A stretch of 64,000 nt of DNA from Vespa crabro (lineage: Eukaryota > Arthropoda > Insecta > Hymenoptera > Vespidae), in the NCBI RefSeq assembly GCF_910589235.1, contig NC_060976.1, positions 4,369,253 through 4,433,252 on the forward strand. The letters run 5' to 3'. Positions 41,817 through 50,689 of this stretch are shown here, one piece after another (position 1 is the first letter of the stretch; every line of letters begins with the position of its first letter). A program made the position numbers and the translations under genes. Under the pieces are notes generated by a model. That model was given only the letters and a program-made list of their open reading frames with translations. It was not told the origin of the DNA and did not search any database.

Positions 41817-43263
41817 GAAGGGAGATAATACCAATGCGAACGTGTACATCTTAAATATTATTCAGGCCGCGAGATGCCGTGTCTCGTGAAACAGGTACGC
41901 TCGTTACATCTTCTCACGAACAGTATTAGCGAGGGAAGCACGAGATAACCGCTATCTTCTCTTCGGTGTAATTACCCTAAGCCTGCTTCTTTATGTTCTC
42001 TCATTGGATATATGTATCTACGTAGCTACGAATGAGCTCGTTTCATCACCTAGCTATCCGAGCAAGCTATTTATATATCTTAGATTACTATGCGTACAAG
42101 AGTTTTATAATATTAGATATAAATCGTCAACATCAATCTTGAGCTCGAGATTATATTGCAGGTTTTGCTCGAAACAAACGGTCGTCGTCGTTCCGGTCAT
42201 CACCATACATTCCGGTCAGCATCATCGAGATCGATCGAGATTATTATTTTCAATGTTTTCGAGATTAGAATTAACTCCTTTCGAATAATTGTCATCCTTT
42301 CTATGTCGAATTTTATATCAAGGTAGAATACGATATCGATGATGATTGGAGAAAAACAATATACATTATTTTCATCCATATTTCAGTATTTATGTATCAC
42401 AATGATATATAAATATATGGATCCTTAATGATCTGTCTCTCTCAAGAAAGATAAAAATTAAAGGTAAAACGATCGGTCAGGACATTTCATCGCGGCAAAC
42501 GAATTCAAAAGGGATTTCACCCTAGCTCGAAGCAACATTCTGAGTTTACCTGCAGCTACAGGGCAGGTTTATAAATAGCAGCAGGAGGAGGAATCGTTGC
42601 TGCATGAGGATTGCACGAGCAGCTAATACGCGATGGCGATTACTACTGGCGCCAGCAAAGTCGGCTCTTTGTATCGGACTTCTCTCTAATGGCAAACCCT
42701 ATGGTTAATGGGAAGTTAATATCTGCCATGTGCTGGCTACAGACTACAGTCTTCTTCCTCTTTCCACGCCTTCTTCCTTACCTTCTTATTCTTTTTATCC
42801 TTTTCTTATAGCTCGATCGTCCTTTTAATAGAAAGACGAAATCTTATAAACTGCGTTCTCTTTGCTCTATTTTTATACAGTTTGTATACTTATACACGTT
42901 ATTCTCTATGTTAATTTCCCATTTAATAGAATCGAAGAAGAAGATAATGATTCGACTCGATACACACACACACACACACATTTTATAGTTTTTCAAGAAA
43001 AGGAACACCTTTGAGTGTCATTAAATAGGAGACAAATCCATGTACATGGAATCATTACAGAACCATTTTAGACAAAGGTTCATTGTTGGTATAGATCGTG
43101 CTAAATGAAGTTAACACGAGAAAAAATATATCCCGTAACGATGGTCATGGAAGTTGTCCAAAGTACAAGCTCGTTATTATACTTTACTTCGTTAGCTTGA
43201 CGCTAACCTGTCGGGAGAATCTGTTAATTTTGTTCGAGCTTATGTGTTCGCAAGAAATAAATC

Positions 43264-43338
<75 letters not shown>

Positions 43339-44982
43339 ATGCGATATCTATAAGATCTGAATTGTAAATTCTCTTAAATTTATGAATCAAGAGATTTGCC
43401 GTTATTTCGATTAACGTTGATCAGATCTCGATAGAGAAGTCATCGTCCTCATTCTCGTCTTTACTTTTTCGTTCGCTCGCGTCCGATCGATCGTGTGCTC
43501 GAGAGAATTCCTGACAAGGACTCCGCCTTCGGCGCCAACGTCGTTGATGGATTCGTAATCGTCGATCGCTATTTGTAGATTCTAGCTCGATGTCGTCGAT
43601 CCTACGACTTCTTGAAAAAGCTCGTCATCGTGCCAGGAATAGAACCGGACGGTGCCTTCTCTGGTCGATGCACCGCAACAAGAAACGAGTTTGCGAACGT
43701 CGTAACACAACCGATCGACCGTTTCTCCTTCTTTTTCATCCTTTTCTTTTTCTTCTTCTTCTTCTTCTTCTATCTGCTTTTATACACCTGAGAAATCTCT
43801 TTCGAATTATTTCAAAGGATATGTTTATTATTATCTCTTCAATTATCGAGTTTCACAATTTCATTTCAATTAAGAGATCTTTTTCGATTTTTATACATTT
43901 TCAGAGATTTTATACAAACTCACGAAGGAAGGCCCTTTTTCTAGCTTATTCTTCTTCTATTTTTGTTCACGTATCTCATTCGGAACTTTACAAGGAATAG
44001 AATTTATGTAATAGCATTTATATAATTTGAAAAATATCGTATTTATCGAATTTGATCATTTCTATTTGAAATGCGAAGCAATATCAAAAGTTTTCTTCAA
44101 TATCTTTATGTTTTCGAACAGAGGTCTTACACAATTGTTAAGATTTGCGTGCGCGGCGAGCAAGGCGCTTCTAAAAGTCCTTGTCGCATTTATCGTCGAG
44201 CGAGTATCCTCGCGAGTGGAAAAGAAACGGCACGGATAAACGATAAATGTGCGAGAGTGAGCGCACAAGTCTATCTTGGGGCTTCCTTTTTGTTTCGTGA
44301 CATCCGTTTCGTTCGTCTCTTTAAAGTCTTCAATCGTTTATCTCAAAATTAAGACCTATTAAGTCGAAGTACGTTGACTACTAAAGGTAAAGGTAATAAG
44401 TGTTCTTCTTTACAGGCTTTAATAAAAGACGACGACAGTGAAGTTTATATTATATATATTTTATTTCGAAAAAATTATATAAGATTAATATTATATATTG
44501 ATACAAGTCTTATTCGTTTACCCCATACTTACTTATCTCCATTTAACAATCATTTTGATATTCTTTAAAAAAATTCTAACAAACAAAATAGACATAAATG
44601 AGTATAAAGGAAGTTAGATCCGATAAATACTTGGTAATTTAGCTTTTTTATTTGTTTCCTTTTCTACGTACTGAGGAAACTGGTAGGTTTATATTTTCAA
44701 AAATGAGAACCTTATATATCGCGTAAGAGAGTCAGCCGAGCGGAAAGCTTCAAGCTTCAGAACTTCCTGAAGGACATGCGCGGGTTCTCGTAAAGTTGTA
44801 CTCTTAGCTAGTGCACACAAATTGTATGCGCTTTGGGAGGGATACACGCATTTCTATACGTTTTTACGTACATATGTGTCGATGTTAATGAAAGGTCCCG
44901 CGGATAGTCGCGCAGTACGGTTCGCACCGACAAGTTGAACTTTGAGTTTGAGTTTACTCAGCAATTAGCTGCTGCACTTTGC

Positions 44983-45023
<41 letters not shown>

Positions 45024-47268
45024 ACTTCTACTTCTTTCTTTTTTTCTTTTAGCAACGGATAGAAAGAAGAGAAAAAACGATCGGTTCGAAGAAGACGAGT
45101 TCGACGACACGAATTTTTTGCGTCTCGAGAAGCTTTCTTTCGGTTCGTCTAGACGTCGTTCCTTTCGAGAGATTCTTCGCAATATATCCGGTCTTTTATT
45201 AGTCGAAACTTTATATGTCCAAATTGATTTGTTAAAACATTACAATTTTCGATCAGTTAACGCGTAGATATTTATGATTATATTATTATTATTATTATTA
45301 CTATGATATTTATTGAAATTGGACATCCTGTATAAGAACAGATTAGTTTAATAATTTAAAGAAATTAAAGAAAGAGTACAAAGAATTAATTCGTCTTATC
45401 CTAATTAACAGGTTAAAATATCTATGTGATTGTGTCAGGTGATTTCAAGATGGTAGTAATTGGTGGCGCGCATACACACACATTTTTCGTTGCAATTATA
45501 TAGGTCCGATCGTACTGATTATCAACGTGTGCGTTGCGTTATTCCGTAAAACAGATACTTGAATCTTGATTTCAACACTATGTATTTTGGTATTCGTTGT
45601 TTTTTCGACAAACGTGCAATCCAACTGACTGTATAATAGAAGCTAACTGGGATTAGCTATTTAACGTATGTCTCTCGTTTTTACCTCGTTTCTCTTGGCT
45701 TTCCATATTGCGACAATGCAACGAGCATAATTCTTGGTCGTAGAAAGCATCCTTATCGCGTTCCTTGCGCATTTCATCCTTTTCGCTTCGACACGAAAGA
45801 TCGAAAATGGCGAACGAACATATTCACGAGAATCTCATCGGAATCTTTTCATCATGGTACACGTATCCCTGATTCATGATGATAATCGATGATAAATAGA
45901 CAAATCATACATCATTCAGACGAGAATAGCTTCGAGATATATTATAGATATATCTATAAATTAGTGTGACGCCATTAAATCTACGTTCTTTCGTGATTTA
46001 CGTTGAGATCAAAGAAAAAAGAAATAGAAAAGAGAAAAAAATACGAAGAAGAAATATAAAATCGTTCTGAAAGATTCGTATCTATAATATCTGATCGATC
46101 GTACGCTTGTACCGTTATTCTCGGTCAAGGTCCTCGTCGAGATAGAAATTGAAATGTCCCGTTCACCGTTGAGGATCGAATCTTCTTCCTGCCTTTTTTC
46201 TTCTTCACCTTTTCTCTCTCTCTCTCTCTATCTCTCATTATATCGTTGTCGAGGTTGATTGTAAACACACGTTCAAGTAAAAGACGATAAAGTCATAGTG
46301 ACTAATGAGGGATTAGTTCGTAGCGTTCGGTGAACGTACCACGAGAGGAGAATGCGTGTTGGTGTATTCTCAAAGATCTAGGATGATATTTATCCGAGAG
46401 GGCCGACGGTCTTTCGTTTAATATCACGCGTTCTCTCGTACAAGCCATTTAAGATGGCGTTATGAGATAAAATGATACTACAGGGTAGCGTGTAAAAAAA
46501 GAAGAGATAAAGATAAAATTCATTGAATCGTTGGAGAGACATTTCGTGACAATGAAATTATTTAATTAACTCAGAGGATTAATTATACCGCGGTTAATTT
46601 TACATACTACCAGATTTCTATTTTTCTTTTTAAAAGATTCTACGGTGAATGTTTTTTTCTTTCTTTTTTATTTCAGTCAAAGTTATATTAATTAAAAAAA
46701 AAAAATCAAATGTACACATATGTGTCAATGTCCTTGAAGAGGTTAACGTACAAGAATGACTCTGCTTCTCTCTTTCTACGATTGACTTGAAGATTTAAGG
46801 AAAAAAAAAAAAAAAAAAAACGAACTACTCGCTCCGTTATTTCTACTTCCTTCTTAATTATAAGCAATTCTGATGCGGCGTATTTACGATCGTTTCTAAG
46901 TTCCTCGATCGGCTATTCAATTTCCCGCGATTGATTAGGATCGATCGTCATTTTATTTTTATTTTCAAAATAGTCGCCTTGAAAGGTGCGAGCTTTCGAT
47001 AAAAATGACTGTACGTGGTATAATGAAAGAAATCCGTAGGCCAGCATAGGATCGCGTGAGATTGTAGCATAGGTTGCGTGTACTATAGGAGAGGCCGGAG
47101 GGACACGAACGTGCGAATAGGTTGAGGGTCGCGAGTGGCCGTTGACCCTCCTCGTATGTATGTGCTAGTCGCGTAATATCGTAGCGAACGTAAATACATA
47201 CGAACACGTTGCCTCTCTGTAGATGCGATAGAATCCACATTGGTAATAGCTTCGCTAGTTTACCGACA

Positions 47269-47305
<37 letters not shown>

Positions 47306-47367
47306 CTTTTCTATAACTCGCGTGCGCAAATATTTATGTACGTGCCTGCAAAAAGAGAGGAGGACAG

Positions 47368-47403
<36 letters not shown>

Positions 47404-48095
47404 TGGCCCTTGAATGTCTCGAAGGAGAGTCGAACACGCTTTTGTTCGTTCGATTGAAAATCCGACTTCGATCATATTGAATTGAAAAAATGTCCTATTC
47501 TATTGCAATCTCTCTATCGATTATTCTATTGTCTTTTTTCACGTATATTTTACATTCTCAAAGCTTTTTGTACAAAATAATGATTAAAAGAGAAATATAT
47601 ATACGTACCATTATTTTTTTTAATTGTTTCAGTATCCATCCAATGTACCCTGCGAACTTTTCTCAGATCGCATTGAGCAGAATTCTCCTGTCGCACCGGG
47701 GACTCTACCAGCCGGTACCAATCTCTCTCACGCAGCAACGGATCTTCTCAAGCGATTATTGCAGCCGGATCCATTGTTGAGACTCCGATCGATATTAACC
47801 CTTCAAACGCTTGCTTTTTATATGGGCCATAGCGTGCAGAGTTATATGTATAAAAAAGTAAATAGAAAAAGAACATGTTTCTTATGCAAATGAAATGAGT
47901 ATTGTTGATTATATTAATTTCTTTCTTTTTTCATTTATTTATTTTATTATTAATATTATTATTATTTTTTATTTATAGGAATCTCCATTTAAGTTATTGG
48001 GCCGGTCGAAAGAGCCAATGAAGAATTCTTTGAATGCACAAATGCGCTTCGACTTCGCCGACTTCGACTCTTTCGTTGTTAGAGATCGTTGTTGA
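13923..48095 (+). CDS. S6KL: S6 kinase-like protein kinase (S6KL / RSKR-SgK494 family), 407 aa, with a 32-kb intron
   Basis: Nine exons, all GT-AG and phase-consistent: 13923-13979, 14149-14243, 14286-14574, 14642-14726, 14796-14903, 14985-15143, 15242-15330, 47633-47857 and 47979-48095 (1224 nt). The start MGNSNVKKKY is a likely N-myristoylation signal. Kinase landmarks are the glycine loop KGAYGRV (107-113), the ATP lysine in FALKV (K128), HRDLKATN (D223), DFG (D241), the T-loop TFCGTPEYMAPE and DWWSLGV. The C-terminal lobe (DLLKRLLQPDPLLRLRS) and the acidic tail RFDFADFDSF match the RSKR/S6KL layout. In Drosophila S6KL restrains neuromuscular-junction growth and BMP signalling, so a similar role is inferred. 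All catalytic residues are present. The exon 3 acceptor (ATGGAG|A) is the weakest junction. A possible ATTAAA polyadenylation signal is at 48165-48170. Confidence 0.92.
15474..15545 (+). tRNA. tRNA-Trp (anticodon CCA)
   Basis: A 72-nt cloverleaf. The acceptor stem GACTCCG pairs with CGGGGTC (one T-G pair), with discriminator A. The D-arm region is TGGCGCAACGGTAGCG. The anticodon loop is GACTCCAGATC and the T-arm GTGTTCAAATCAC. It has no intron. Box A and box B are intact, and a T-run from about 15553 can act as Pol III terminator. It lies in the S6KL intron on the same strand. Confidence 0.95.
15546..15985. other. Intronic gap between the two tRNA genes
   Basis: It starts with long T-tracts (about 15553-15602, terminator for tRNA-Trp), then AT-rich DNA, and ends with a (TC)n run at about 15964-15986 that abuts the 3' end of tRNA-Asn. 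Nothing else is recognised. Confidence 0.5.
15986..16059 (-). tRNA. tRNA-Asn (anticodon GTT)
   Basis: A 74-nt minus-strand cloverleaf. The acceptor stem GCCTCCG pairs with CGGGGGC, with discriminator G. The anticodon arm is TTCGGCTGTTAACCGAA with the GTT anticodon. The T-arm GTGGTTCGAGCCCAC carries a canonical TTCGA box B. It has no intron. It sits 440 bp from tRNA-Trp in opposite orientation, inside the S6KL intron. Confidence 0.95.
17101..17410. repeat. Compound trinucleotide array (AAT/AGT)n
   Basis: About 310 bases of AAT and AGT repeats drifting into AATAAA-type units near 17325-17385. It is interrupted at 17230-17255 by a short unique segment that resembles the one at about 17078-17100 (GGAACTG followed by CTA or AAT-CGTAATAAT). 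This suggests internal duplication of the array. Confidence 0.9.
18129..18195. repeat. Poly-T tract
   Basis: A T-run of about 67 bases with two C interruptions at its left end. It follows a (TC)n microsatellite at 18015-18063. Confidence 0.9.
18400..20217 (-). CDS. Nested antisense gene: secreted Glu/Ser/Ala/Lys-rich protein (562 aa), no known family
   Basis: Two coding exons on the minus strand, 20217-19654 and 19524-18400 (TGA not seen; the frame ends at the stop codon 18402-18400). The donor is GAGAAG|GTAAGT and the acceptor ATTTCAG|GAG, both phase 0. A 5' UTR acceptor TTGCAG precedes the start by 10 bases. The start is MMKLVLMSMVCLLGARA, a typical signal peptide cut before APLANHH. The mature chain has no Cys, Trp or Tyr and consists of Glu, Ser, Ala, Lys, Gln and Pro. 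It has Ser runs, SSSEED/SSEE acidic clusters, and an Ala/Pro block around genomic 18760-18810. Four R-[DE]-[AV] motifs (IAREAS, EKRDVA, VTRDAE, IKRDAS) could be processing sites. The many S-x-E sites fit Golgi secretory-kinase phosphorylation. An intrinsically disordered extracellular phosphoprotein is my inference. It lies wholly inside the S6KL intron. Confidence 0.85.
20228..23560. other. Intronic region upstream of the nested gene
   Basis: Probably the 5' UTR intron of the antisense gene if the TATA box at 23561 is its promoter. It contains (TC)n at 20781-20845, a C-run at about 21323-21332, (GA)n at about 21541-21585, (TC)n at about 22131-22150 and 22994-23014, and (TA)n at about 23401-23453. 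One 65-codon ATG frame at 22225-22422 (+) has a hydrophobic stretch but no other support. Confidence 0.45.
20781..20845. repeat. (TC)n microsatellite
   Basis: 65 bases of pure CT dinucleotide. On the minus strand it is a GAGA run, lying about 570 bp upstream of the nested gene's start codon. Confidence 0.95.
23561..23568 (-). promoter_or_regulatory. TATA box, likely promoter of the nested antisense gene
   Basis: The minus strand reads GGGTATATAAGCAAGG, a near-perfect TATA box in a locally GC-rich setting. A start site would be expected about 30 bases downstream, near 23535. The only minus-strand gene downstream is the secreted Glu/Ser/Ala-rich gene, 3.3 kb away, whose 5' UTR begins with an acceptor at 20228-20229 and so needs an upstream exon. 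The link is inferred. A plausible first-exon donor is CACG|GTACTT near 23500. Confidence 0.5.
25965..26056. repeat. (CAT)n then (TTC)n trinucleotide array
   Basis: CAT repeats at 25965-25985 pass directly into TTC repeats to 26056. A perfect GAA/TTC array of this length can adopt triplex (H-DNA) structure. Confidence 0.95.
26636..26685. repeat. (GTC)n trinucleotide array
   Basis: About 16 perfect GTC units. A similar (GTC)n array lies at 36621-36685 in the same intron. CpG in every unit makes both possible methylation targets. Confidence 0.95.
29737..29875. repeat. Purine-only GAA/GAG array
   Basis: About 140 bases almost entirely of A and G on the plus strand, made of GAG then GAA units with a few TGG interruptions. 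It gives rise to several spurious poly-Glu, poly-Lys and poly-Arg frames. Confidence 0.9.
34364..34414. repeat. (TA)n microsatellite
   Basis: About 50 bases of uninterrupted TA dinucleotide in the S6KL intron. Confidence 0.95.
36621..36685. repeat. (GTC)n trinucleotide array
   Basis: About 21 GTC units with one CAC interruption near 36638. It reads as poly-Asp on the minus strand, but there is no gene context. Confidence 0.95.
39112..39312. repeat. Compound trinucleotide array (ACT)n(AAT)n(GAA)n
   Basis: 200 bases. ACT repeats run to about 39144. AAT repeats follow to 39275, with a regular (AGTAATAATAAT)n section at about 39186-39240. GAA repeats run to 39312. It produces long spurious Leu/Ile/Arg frames on both strands. 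Confidence 0.95.
39313..47632. other. Distal part of the S6KL intron, non-coding
   Basis: It contains (GAA)n at about 40075-40121, (GA)n at 40892-40941, (TC)n at about 41341-41380, (GA)n at about 41779-41808, (CA)n at about 42963-42981, (TC)n at 43266-43336, (TC)n at about 44988-45020, and an inverted (TC)n/(GA)n pair at 47270-47305 and 47370-47400. A TATA-like TATAAATA is at 42570-42577. No exon with coding evidence was recognised before S6KL exon 8 at 47633. Confidence 0.5.
43266..43336. repeat. (TC)n microsatellite
   Basis: About 70 bases of pure CT dinucleotide, the longest such run in the window. The other strand is a (GA)n run of the kind bound by GAGA-type factors. Confidence 0.95.
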
Positions 48096-48177
48096 ACGTA
48101 TAGAGCAATGCTGAGAGAGAAATCCGCACGATAGTAAAAAATGCAGCGTCTATGTTATATCTCCATTAAATTAATGG

Positions 48178-48350
48178 ACTAAAGTGATCAATTGTGCAGT
48201 ATATTTGTTAAACCGAACATGTTCAAGTCAAACAGTAAACATACAGCATTTAAACGTTATGTTCACATATGTACCTGCTGACCAGCTAAGAGCAAAACTT
48301 GTTAAAATAAGTGATAAGATGATGTTGATTGGTTATGAGAATAATAGTGG
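48178..48350 (+). mobile_element. Ty1/copia retrotransposon pol fragment, left part (decayed)
   Basis: The plus-strand frame from about 48187 reads INCAVYLLNRTCSS, then HLNV, VPADQLRAKL and MMLIGYENNSG. These are the ordered motifs of the region C-terminal to the integrase core in copia-type polyproteins. The stretch between LNRT and HLNV is shorter than usual, so there is an internal deletion. No LTRs and no upstream gag or protease were found. It lies just 3' of the S6KL stop codon. It is broken off by the element at 48351. Confidence 0.75.
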
Positions 48351-48604
48351 GTTGGCCAATAAGTAATGTCAAAAGTTTTATTAATTTATAACTTATAAGT
48401 AAATAACACTGGTGTTGTTTATTCATAAGATGTTTGTATGATATTTTATATCAGAATATGTAACATTGTAGTATTTTTTTATTAAAGAATTTATTACAAA
48501 ATATCTAGAATTTTGCGTGTAAACGAAAAAAAATATATTACAATAAATGACATTAATATTCTTTTTTTTTTTTTTTTTTTAATTCCGACATTATTTATCG
48601 GACA
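48351..48604. mobile_element. Short mariner-type non-autonomous element (MITE) inserted in the copia fragment
   Basis: The left end GTGGGTTGGCCAATAAGTAA resembles mariner inverted terminal repeats. The right end, read on the other strand as GTCCGATAAATAATGTC, matches the left TGGCCAATAAGTAATGTC at about 15 of 18 positions. A TA flanks each side, as expected for Tc1/mariner target duplication. It is about 255 bp with no transposase frame. Inside are a hairpin around AATAACACTGGTGTTGTTT (48402-48420) and a T-tract near 48560. Ends are approximate by a few bases. Confidence 0.65.
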
Positions 48605-48765
48605 TCTCCAATAATTGCGGGATTGCCTGTTATTAAAACAAATACAATTAAAGTCTACGGAAATGTGATTTTCGATAGAACTAAAGCGCTGAAAGTTAAA
48701 CAAAATATTACAGAAATATTTATAGAAAATGAAAATCATTCCGAATTGAATGTGCCATCACCTTA
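48605..48765 (+). mobile_element. Ty1/copia pol fragment, right part (decayed)
   Basis: An open plus-strand frame contains TNTIKVYGNVIFDRTKALK and ends in ENENHSELNVPSP before TAG. This matches the copia segment (around the DVIFDE motif) that normally follows the part seen at 48178-48350. The two parts are the flanks of one old copy split by the MITE. Divergence and the stop show it is dead. Confidence 0.65.
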
Positions 48766-49840
48766 GGAGCTATCTTCCTAGGAAAATATTAATATTTTAT
48801 AATTAAATAAGGAGCAATCAGAATAGATCAATTTTACATAAAAAAAATCAGCAGATACCTGTGAGCATAAAAAATTTACAACTTTATAACTATCTAAAAA
48901 TAATAAATGATTTTCGATTAAACATATAAAAATTAATTATTTCATTCACGCATGAAAATAATAATAACGAAATGACATATTAGAATAAGTGGCATCGAAT
49001 CTTGCCAATTTAGACGATATTTCGTGTTTCAACATATAAATGCAAAAATATGTTTCTATTGAAGTCTGATATGATATAAAATAATATTAACAATTCATAA
49101 ATGATTAAATCAAACTTATAAAACATTATATATAATATAAATGAGAAGCTATTTACGAACCGAAATTAACGAAGCGAGAACAGGCCTGAACACGTCTGTT
49201 AAGCTGCTTGTGCGAATGAGAACTGCGTAACATATTAGTAAGAACGAACGAAGTCATGTAATGGTTTTCAATCGTCCTTTGATTGTTTACATCTGCTTAA
49301 ACCTGTATATATTTCTCTGAGTGATATATATATATATATATATATACAAACACAGCGATTGCTTCTTGTTTTTATCATTGTCGGAGACTGGATCGTTCGT
49401 AAACATTATTAGTGGGGGAACTTTCAAGCTATTATTTATATTTTAATATTATCTGTCTCTCTCTCTCTCCCTCTGTTAAGAGCACCGCCGTATCTATTTG
49501 AAAATGGATAAAGTTACGTGTGCCTGCAGGATGATTGCGTTTCAAATGTTATTTCCATTGTACTACGTAGTTTTCTTAGTTTCTACGCTACTCGGAAAAC
49601 TGACAAATATTGAATGGATATTAGTAAAGTAGAAAATTAATTTCATAAGAATGTATATGCGTGGATGAATTAGCGATATTTGTATCTCTACGTAAGAAAG
49701 ATATCTGTATGTATATGAAAATCGTATATATGACGAAATAAAATCGAACACGACGAATTAACGAAGTATTATTAATAAGATAATATTACATATTTTTATG
49801 ACGCATTGAAGTTGAAATATTTCCCTTTCAGCGTGCGTTT
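48766..49840. other. AT-rich DNA with no recognised feature
   Basis: About 1.1 kb between the copia relic and the first satellite family. It contains a (TA)n run at about 49326-49346 and a short (TC)n at about 49455-49470. Small minus-strand frames here are not supported. Confidence 0.55.
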
Positions 49841-50600
49841 GATGGTTTAATGTCAACAAGACGAAGGACCATTGGAAGGACAATGCGGGTTTCTATATCA
49901 GTCCACTTTCATAATCCGTGGAATAAACGTCGAAATACACTCTCTTCGTACCGCTAGATTTAATCATCTTATAGATACAACCATTCTTATAATTATTTAA
50001 ACAATGCGTAATGCTCTCGAATTACGTTGAGGTAATAATTAAACAATATTATATTTCAACACAAGAATCGCATAGTTCTTAAGACGCATTAAATAGAATA
50101 ATTTCTTTTCAACTATCGTCGATCGATAATGTCAAAAAGAAGGACAATGCGAGTCAGTCTCCTTTCGTACTTCGAGGAATATATGTTGAAATGCACTCCA
50201 TCCGTACGGCTATCTTTAATCATCTCACAAATACGGCATAATTGTTTTAAACAATGTACAATGCACTAGAGGTACGATGAGGTAATAATTTAAACAATAT
50301 TTCATTACTTAAAGCGTTGCATAGATATTTAAATGCGTTAGACAAAATAATTTTCCTCCAATCTTTGTAGATCGATAATGTCAACTAGATGGACCATTGG
50401 AAGGACAATGCGAGTTACCAAGTCAGTCTCCTTTCGTACTTCCAGGAATAAACGTCGAAATGCACCGTCTCCATACGACTACATTTAATCAACTTATAGA
50501 AACGACTATTATACAAACAGTGTAAAAAGTACGCGAAATGCGACAATGCAATATTTAAGCAATAATATATTCCATTAAAGATCGTATAGATATTAAGAAC
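49841..50600. repeat. Diverged 250-280 bp tandem repeat family, about three copies
   Basis: The marker TGTCAA followed by GGACAATGCG recurs at 49851, 50130 and 50379 (spacings 279 and 249). Each copy continues with CAGTC/CTTTCGTAC, GGAATA, GTCGAAAT/GTTGAAAT, TTTAATCA and a TTTAAACAAT motif. Copy 2 lacks the CCATTGG segment. Copies are clearly older and more diverged than the adjacent 304-bp array, with which they share short TTTAAACAAT-type motifs. Confidence 0.8.
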
Positions 50601-50689
50601 CGTCCATTATTGAAACCGATATAGAATAAAGTAATATTTAAACAATAATACATTAGTTTAAATATTAAAGAGATGGAAACGAACGAGAA

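Larger units (their letters stand above)
15331..47632 (+). other. Giant intron 7 of S6KL (32.3 kb)
   Basis: It runs from CGG|GTATGT to TTTAATTGTTTCAG|TAT and splits the kinase domain just after subdomain IX. It hosts two tRNA genes and an antisense protein-coding gene, and it is very rich in microsatellites. The other S6KL introns are 42-170 bases, so this one is exceptional. The joined coding frame stays open and in register with the family across the junction. Confidence 0.85.
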
